In this document: positions 60,654 to 64,000 of the stretch, one piece after another
Layout of the letters: each line of letters opens with the position of its first letter
Position numbering within the stretch: position 1 is the first letter of the stretch
Assembly (NCBI RefSeq): GCF_034676705.1
Contig: NZ_JAUCBS010000013.1
Span: 1,778,501 to 1,842,500, forward strand
Source: Gemmobacter sp.
Lineage (GTDB): Bacteria; Pseudomonadota; Alphaproteobacteria; Rhodobacterales; Rhodobacteraceae
Direction: 5' to 3'
DNA: 64,000 nt
Position numbers and translations under genes: made by a program
The notes under the pieces: generated by a model
What the model saw: only the letters and a program-made list of their open reading frames with translations
Told to the model about the DNA's origin: nothing
The model's database searches: none

Positions 60654-61988
60654 TCACAGTTCGTCCAGCGCGTCCACGGCCTTGGTCAGGTCGTCCTTGC
60701 CGACTTCCTTGTCGGAAACCTTGGCACCGGCGACGATGTGGTCGACGACCTTGTCTTCGAAGATCGGCGCGCGCAGCTGCTGCTGGGCTTGCGGGTTCTT
60801 CTGGATGAATTCGAAGAACTGGCGTTCCTGGCCCGGATACTGGCGGGCTTGCGCCAGCACGGCCTGGGTCAGTTCGGCATCGGTGACCTGCACTTCGGCC
60901 TTGCGGCCGATTTCGGCCAGCAGCAGGCCCAGGCGGACGCGGCGTTCGGCCAGGGTCTTGTGCTCGTCCGACGCCTCGATGTTGCCGTGGTCGTGGTGAT
61001 GGACGCCCGGGTTTTCCTCGTGCCAGAGCTGGTGGGCGATCTGGGCGGCCTCAGCCTCGACCAGTGAGGGTGGCAGGTCGAACTTGACCAGCGCGTCCAG
61101 CTGATCCAGCAGCGCGCGCTTCATCACCGCGCGCGAGGCGCCGGTGTATTCGGCTTCCAGCCGTTCCGAGATCTGGCCCTTCAGCGCGTCGAGCGTTTCG
61201 GCGCCGAACTTCTTTGCCAGCTCGTCGTCGATTTCGGCGGCCTTCGGCGCCTTCACTTCCTTGACGGTGCAGGCGAACACGGCGGCCTTGCCGGCCAGAT
61301 GCGCCGCGCCATAGGCTTCCGGGAAGGTCACGTTGACCGACACTTCGTCACCGGCCTTGGCGCCGACCAGCTGTTCCTCGAAGCCCGGGATGAACGAACC
61401 CGACCCCAGAACCAGCGGATAATCCTCGCCCGCGCCGCCTTCGAATTCCACGCCGTCGACGGAACCCTTGAAGTCGATCACGACCTGATCGCCGTCTTTC
61501 GCCTTGGAGCCCTTCTTGCGCTCTTCGAACGACTGGCCGGCCTTGGCCAGGTTGTCCAGCGCCTCGGTCACCGCGGCTTCGTCGGCCTTGACGACCAGAC
61601 GCTCCAGCGTGATGCCCGACAGGTCGGCCTCGGGGATCTCGGGCAGTTTCTCGTAGGTCATCGACACTACAAGGTCATCGCCCTCTTTCCAGCTGTCGCC
61701 GGCGGTCATTTCGACCTTCGGCTGCAGGGCCGGACGGTCGCCCGACTTTTCGAAATGCTCGTTCATGGCACCGTCGATGGCATCCTGCATCGCGTCGCCC
61801 ATCATGCGCTGGCCGAACTGCTTGCGCAGGATCGCCATCGGCACCTTGCCCTTGCGGAAGCCCTTGATCTCGACTTCCGGCTGCGCCTCGAGCAGTTTCT
61901 GCTCGACCTTGGCGTCGAGTTCGGCGGCGCTTACCGTGATGGTATAGCCGCGCTTGAGGCCTTCGTTCAGGGTCTCGGTGACCTGCAT
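60654..61988 (-). CDS. tig: Trigger factor
   Basis: A 444-residue ribosome-associated chaperone and prolyl isomerase. The ribosome-binding signature is VEIKGFRKGKVPMAILRKQF. The FKBP-type domain shows DGDQVVIDFKGSVDGVEFEG and GSGSFIPGFEEQLVGAKAGD, then the long helical C-terminal domain. A His-rich loop (HHHDHG) occurs at about residue 340. ATG 61988 (MQVTETLNEGLKRGY) has an AAGGA site; 62000 is a weaker alternative. It lies directly downstream of tRNA-Leu. Confidence 0.95.
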   Translation of the reverse strand: MQVTETLNEGLKRGYTITVSAAELDAKVEQKLLEAQPEVEIKGFRKGKVPMAILRKQFGQRMMGDAMQDAIDGAMNEHFEKSGDRPALQPKVEMTAGDSWKEGDDLVVSMTYEKLPEIPEADLSGITLERLVVKADEAAVTEALDNLAKAGQSFEERKKGSKAKDGDQVVIDFKGSVDGVEFEGGAGEDYPLVLGSGSFIPGFEEQLVGAKAGDEVSVNVTFPEAYGAAHLAGKAAVFACTVKEVKAPKAAEIDDELAKKFGAETLDALKGQISERLEAEYTGASRAVMKRALLDQLDALVKFDLPPSLVEAEAAQIAHQLWHEENPGVHHHDHGNIEASDEHKTLAERRVRLGLLLAEIGRKAEVQVTDAELTQAVLAQARQYPGQERQFFEFIQKNPQAQQQLRAPIFEDKVVDHIVAGAKVSDKEVGKDDLTKAVDALDEL

Positions 61989-62007
61989 GGTGTCCTTCAT
62001 CCTTTCA

Positions 62008-62092
62008 TGGTGCGGGCGAAGGGACTTGAACCCCCACGCCGTAAGGCGCCGGAACCTAAATCCGGTGCGTCTGCCAATTCCGCCACGCCCGC
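62008..62092 (-). tRNA. tRNA-Leu (TAG anticodon)
   Basis: The acceptor GCGGGCG pairs with CGCCCGC. The anticodon arm CCGGA TTTAGGT TCCGG gives TAG. A long variable arm (CGCCTTACGGCG) marks a class II leucine tRNA; TTCAAGT T-loop; encoded CCA at 62008-62010. Length 85 nt. Confidence 0.95.
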
Positions 62093-62306
62093 ACATTCCA
62101 CAAATGCGGGGCCGCCCCAAACCTGGGGCCGCCCCGCGTTCCGCGCCCTTCTAGCAAAGGCCCGACGGGGATGCGAGAGGAAAAAATGGCCCTGCGCGGG
62201 GGGCGGCGGGGGCGCCGCATCGCCGTATTTCCCTGCCTGTGCCGCAATCCTGCCGCATTCGGCCGCAAGATGACAAGCCTATGCCGCCGCGACCCGGAGA
62301 GCGCCG

Positions 62307-62756
62307 ATGCCCACCCAGATGCTGGACCACCTGACCGGAATCGCCATGGGCACGCGGGTGATGACCCTGCAAGGCGCGCTGCCGGTGGAATTCCTGTCGC
62401 CCGGCGACCGGGTGATCACCCGGTCCGGCGCGCGGGTGCTGCGCGATGTCAGCGTGACCGTCCTGCACGATGCCGATGTGGTGCAGGTGGCCCCCGGCGC
62501 CCTGGGCCACGACCGCCCCGAGGCGCCGATGTGCCTGCCCGCCGGCCAGCCGGTGGTGCTGCGCGACTGGCGCGCCCAGGCGCTGTATGGCACGCGCGAG
62601 GCGACGGTGCCGGTGGCGCGGCTGGTCGATGGCGAATTCCTGCGCCAGACCCGGGTTGCCGAACTGCGCCTGTTCCGCCTGGGTTTTGATGCGGCCGAAG
62701 TGATCTATGCCGATGGCGTCGAACTGGCCTGCCAGCCCGCGACGGTGGATGCCTGA
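62307..62756 (+). CDS. Small Hint-domain protein
   Basis: A 149-residue protein resembling the Hedgehog/intein (Hint) fold: LTGIAMGTRVMTLQGALPVE, FLSPGDRVITRSGARVLRDV and the late RLGFDAAEVIYADGVELACQ. There is no leading Cys of an active intein splice site and no other domain. Rhodobacterales encode many Hint proteins, often linked to RTX-type secreted proteins; one such gene lies 2 kb away. Role unknown. A terminator follows. Confidence 0.7.
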   Translation: MPTQMLDHLTGIAMGTRVMTLQGALPVEFLSPGDRVITRSGARVLRDVSVTVLHDADVVQVAPGALGHDRPEAPMCLPAGQPVVLRDWRAQALYGTREATVPVARLVDGEFLRQTRVAELRLFRLGFDAAEVIYADGVELACQPATVDA

Positions 62757-62775
62757 ATTCCGGGCCGGATTTGCG

Positions 62776-62802
62776 AAGGCGCGCGGTTTCGCGCGCCTTT
62801 TT
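62776..62802 (+). terminator. Terminator after the Hint gene
   Basis: AAGGCGCGC and GCGCGCCTT arms, 6-nt loop, followed by TTT. Confidence 0.8.
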
Positions 62803-62899
62803 GCTTGGGCCCCTGTCCGTTAACGCAAACGCCATAGACAGGGGCGCGCCCCCCGCCTAAACGGTGCAGCAATCGAACATCCGCAAACAGGGAAGACCC

Positions 62900-63829
62900 A
62901 TGCGCGCGACGAAAACCGTCCAGAAGATCCTTGCGAACTACGAAGGCGAAACCCCCGGCGTGAAGGCGAACCTGTGCCGCATGCTGATGGAAGGCAAGCT
63001 GGGCGGCACCGGCAAGATGATCATCCTGCCGGTCGACCAGGGGTTCGAACATGGCCCCGCCCGCAGCTTTGCGCCGAACCCGGCCGGCTATGACCCGCAT
63101 TACCACTATCAGCTGGCGATCGACGCGGGCCTGTCGGCCTATGCCGCGCCGCTGGGCCCGCTGGAGGCTGGCGCCGATACCTTTGCCGGCCAGATCCCGA
63201 CCATTCTGAAGGTGAACTCGGCCAACTCGCTGATGTCGCCGACCTCGGGCAAGAACCAGGCGGTCACCGCCTCGGTGGATGATGCGCTGCGCCTGGGCTG
63301 CGCGGCCATCGGCTTCACCATCTATCCGGGTTCCGATTGCCAGCTCGACATGTATGAAGAAATCGTCGAGATGCGGCGCGAGGCTGCGGCCAAGGGGGTC
63401 GCCACCGTGATCTGGTCCTATCCGCGCGGCGAAGGCGTGACCAAGGAAGGCGAACTGGCGATCGACGTGGCCGCCTATGCCGCCCATATCGCGGCGCTGC
63501 TGGGCGCGCATATCATCAAGATCAAGCTCTCGACCGATCACCTGATGCTGCCCGAGGCAAAGAAGGTCTACGAGGACAAGAAGATCGAGATCGCGACCCT
63601 GGCCGACCGGGTGAAGCACTGCGTGCAGTCCAGCTTCAACGGCCGCCGGATCATCGTGTTCTCGGGCGGTGCGGCCAAGGGCGCCGATGCGGTCTATGAC
63701 GATGCGCGCGCCATCCTGGCCGGCGGCGGCAACGGGTCCATCATCGGGCGCAACAGCTTCCAGCGGTCGCGCGAAGATGCGCTGGCGATGCTGGCCAAGC
63801 TGGTCGACATCTACAAGGGCCGGGGCTGA
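62900..63829 (+). CDS. fba: Fructose-bisphosphate aldolase, class I (DhnA-type)
   Basis: A 309-residue Schiff-base aldolase cleaving fructose-1,6-bisphosphate in glycolysis and gluconeogenesis. ILPVDQGFEHGPARSFAPNP, YAAPLGPLEAGADTFAGQIP, IKIKLSTDHLMLPEAK (candidate catalytic Lys) and phosphate-binding IIVFSGGAAKGADAVYDDAR and GGGNGSIIGRNSFQR fit the archaeal-type/DhnA class. ATG 62900 has an AGGGAAG site; a GTG at 62864 would add 12 residues. It is monocistronic, bounded by terminators. Confidence 0.92.
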   Translation: MRATKTVQKILANYEGETPGVKANLCRMLMEGKLGGTGKMIILPVDQGFEHGPARSFAPNPAGYDPHYHYQLAIDAGLSAYAAPLGPLEAGADTFAGQIPTILKVNSANSLMSPTSGKNQAVTASVDDALRLGCAAIGFTIYPGSDCQLDMYEEIVEMRREAAAKGVATVIWSYPRGEGVTKEGELAIDVAAYAAHIAALLGAHIIKIKLSTDHLMLPEAKKVYEDKKIEIATLADRVKHCVQSSFNGRRIIVFSGGAAKGADAVYDDARAILAGGGNGSIIGRNSFQRSREDALAMLAKLVDIYKGRG

Positions 63830-63901
63830 GGGCGGCGGCGGGGGCTGCCGCCCCGTCGCCATTGGCGCTCGAACCAATGGCGCACCAGGGGCGACCCCCG
63901 C

Positions 63902-63927
63902 TTCAAGGGGGGCACGCCCCCCTTGAA
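63902..63927 (+). terminator. Hairpin after fba
   Basis: TTCAAGGGGGG and CCCCCCTTGAA, 11-bp perfect arms with a 4-nt loop, followed by AATCC. The stem is strong but the T-tract poor. Confidence 0.5.
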
Positions 63928-63928
63928 A

Positions 63929-63958
63929 ATCCCCGTGGGTATTTCGGAAAAGGCAAAG
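63929..63958 (+). repeat. Dispersed TATTT-type repeat near the window end
   Basis: ATCCCCGTGGGTATTTCGG is followed by AAAAGGCAAAG. It is a diverged member of the family. Confidence 0.6.
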
Positions 63959-64000
63959 AGGCAGGGCGGCGGCTCTGCCCCTTTGCACATCGTTTGTGCG

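Overview
The window is about 64 kb of high-GC alphaproteobacterial chromosome. It most likely comes from the order Rhodobacterales (Rhodobacter, Gemmobacter or Paracoccus relatives). Several things point there: an RSP_2648-type PIN protein, an HdaA-like protein coupled to a PerM-type permease, a DUF6324-like protein, an SOS box of the GTTC-N7-GTTC type before recA, and a tRNA-His with A73 and no extra 5' G. All calls come from reading the sequence and proposed translations; no database search was run.

Layout. 0-5.5 kb: the end of a ligase-associated DNA-repair cluster (Lhr-like helicase, PdeM), two kynurenine-pathway genes (kynU, kynA) and an L,D-transpeptidase lipoprotein. 5.5-6.6 kb: a small accessory insertion, namely a lower-GC HEPN-like gene, a diverged second copy of the gatB 3' end and a REP-type inverted pair. 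6.6-33.5 kb: ordinary core genes, including gatB, dadA, ppx and ppk, hdaA, ogt, map, a cold-shock gene, an ABC-F ATPase, murein hydrolases and L,D-transpeptidases, yicC-gmk, rpsD, hisC-tyrA, an extensin-family protein and tRNA-His.

33.5-44.3 kb is an accessory and decaying zone. A degraded aromatic-catabolism operon (DUF2783, MhpA-like FAD monooxygenase, a possible MBL hydrolase) runs into an 8.5-kb nest of mobile DNA. I read the nest as the wreck of a Mu/Tn7-like (TniA/TniB-type) transposon. Its parts are a divergent XRE-type repressor with a three-palindrome operator array, a transposase gene, the last codons of a probable ATPase gene and a small HTH-type protein. It has been invaded by IS5-, IS3-, two identical IS256- and two IS110/IS1111-type elements, some nested in others, and internal genes have been lost.

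44.2-64 kb: two glycosyltransferase-like proteins with a mosaic hydrolase-like protein, a choline/glycine-betaine ABC transporter, a sulfotransferase, recA (with a one-base frameshift at its C-terminus) and alaS, a DUF1330 protein and fabD, an RTX repeat protein, trigger factor, tRNA-Leu, a small Hint-domain protein and class I fructose-bisphosphate aldolase.

A short palindromic repeat built around GGGGTATTT, usually followed by an AAGATGA-like tail, recurs in at least seven intergenic spaces and appears to be a dispersed element of this genome.
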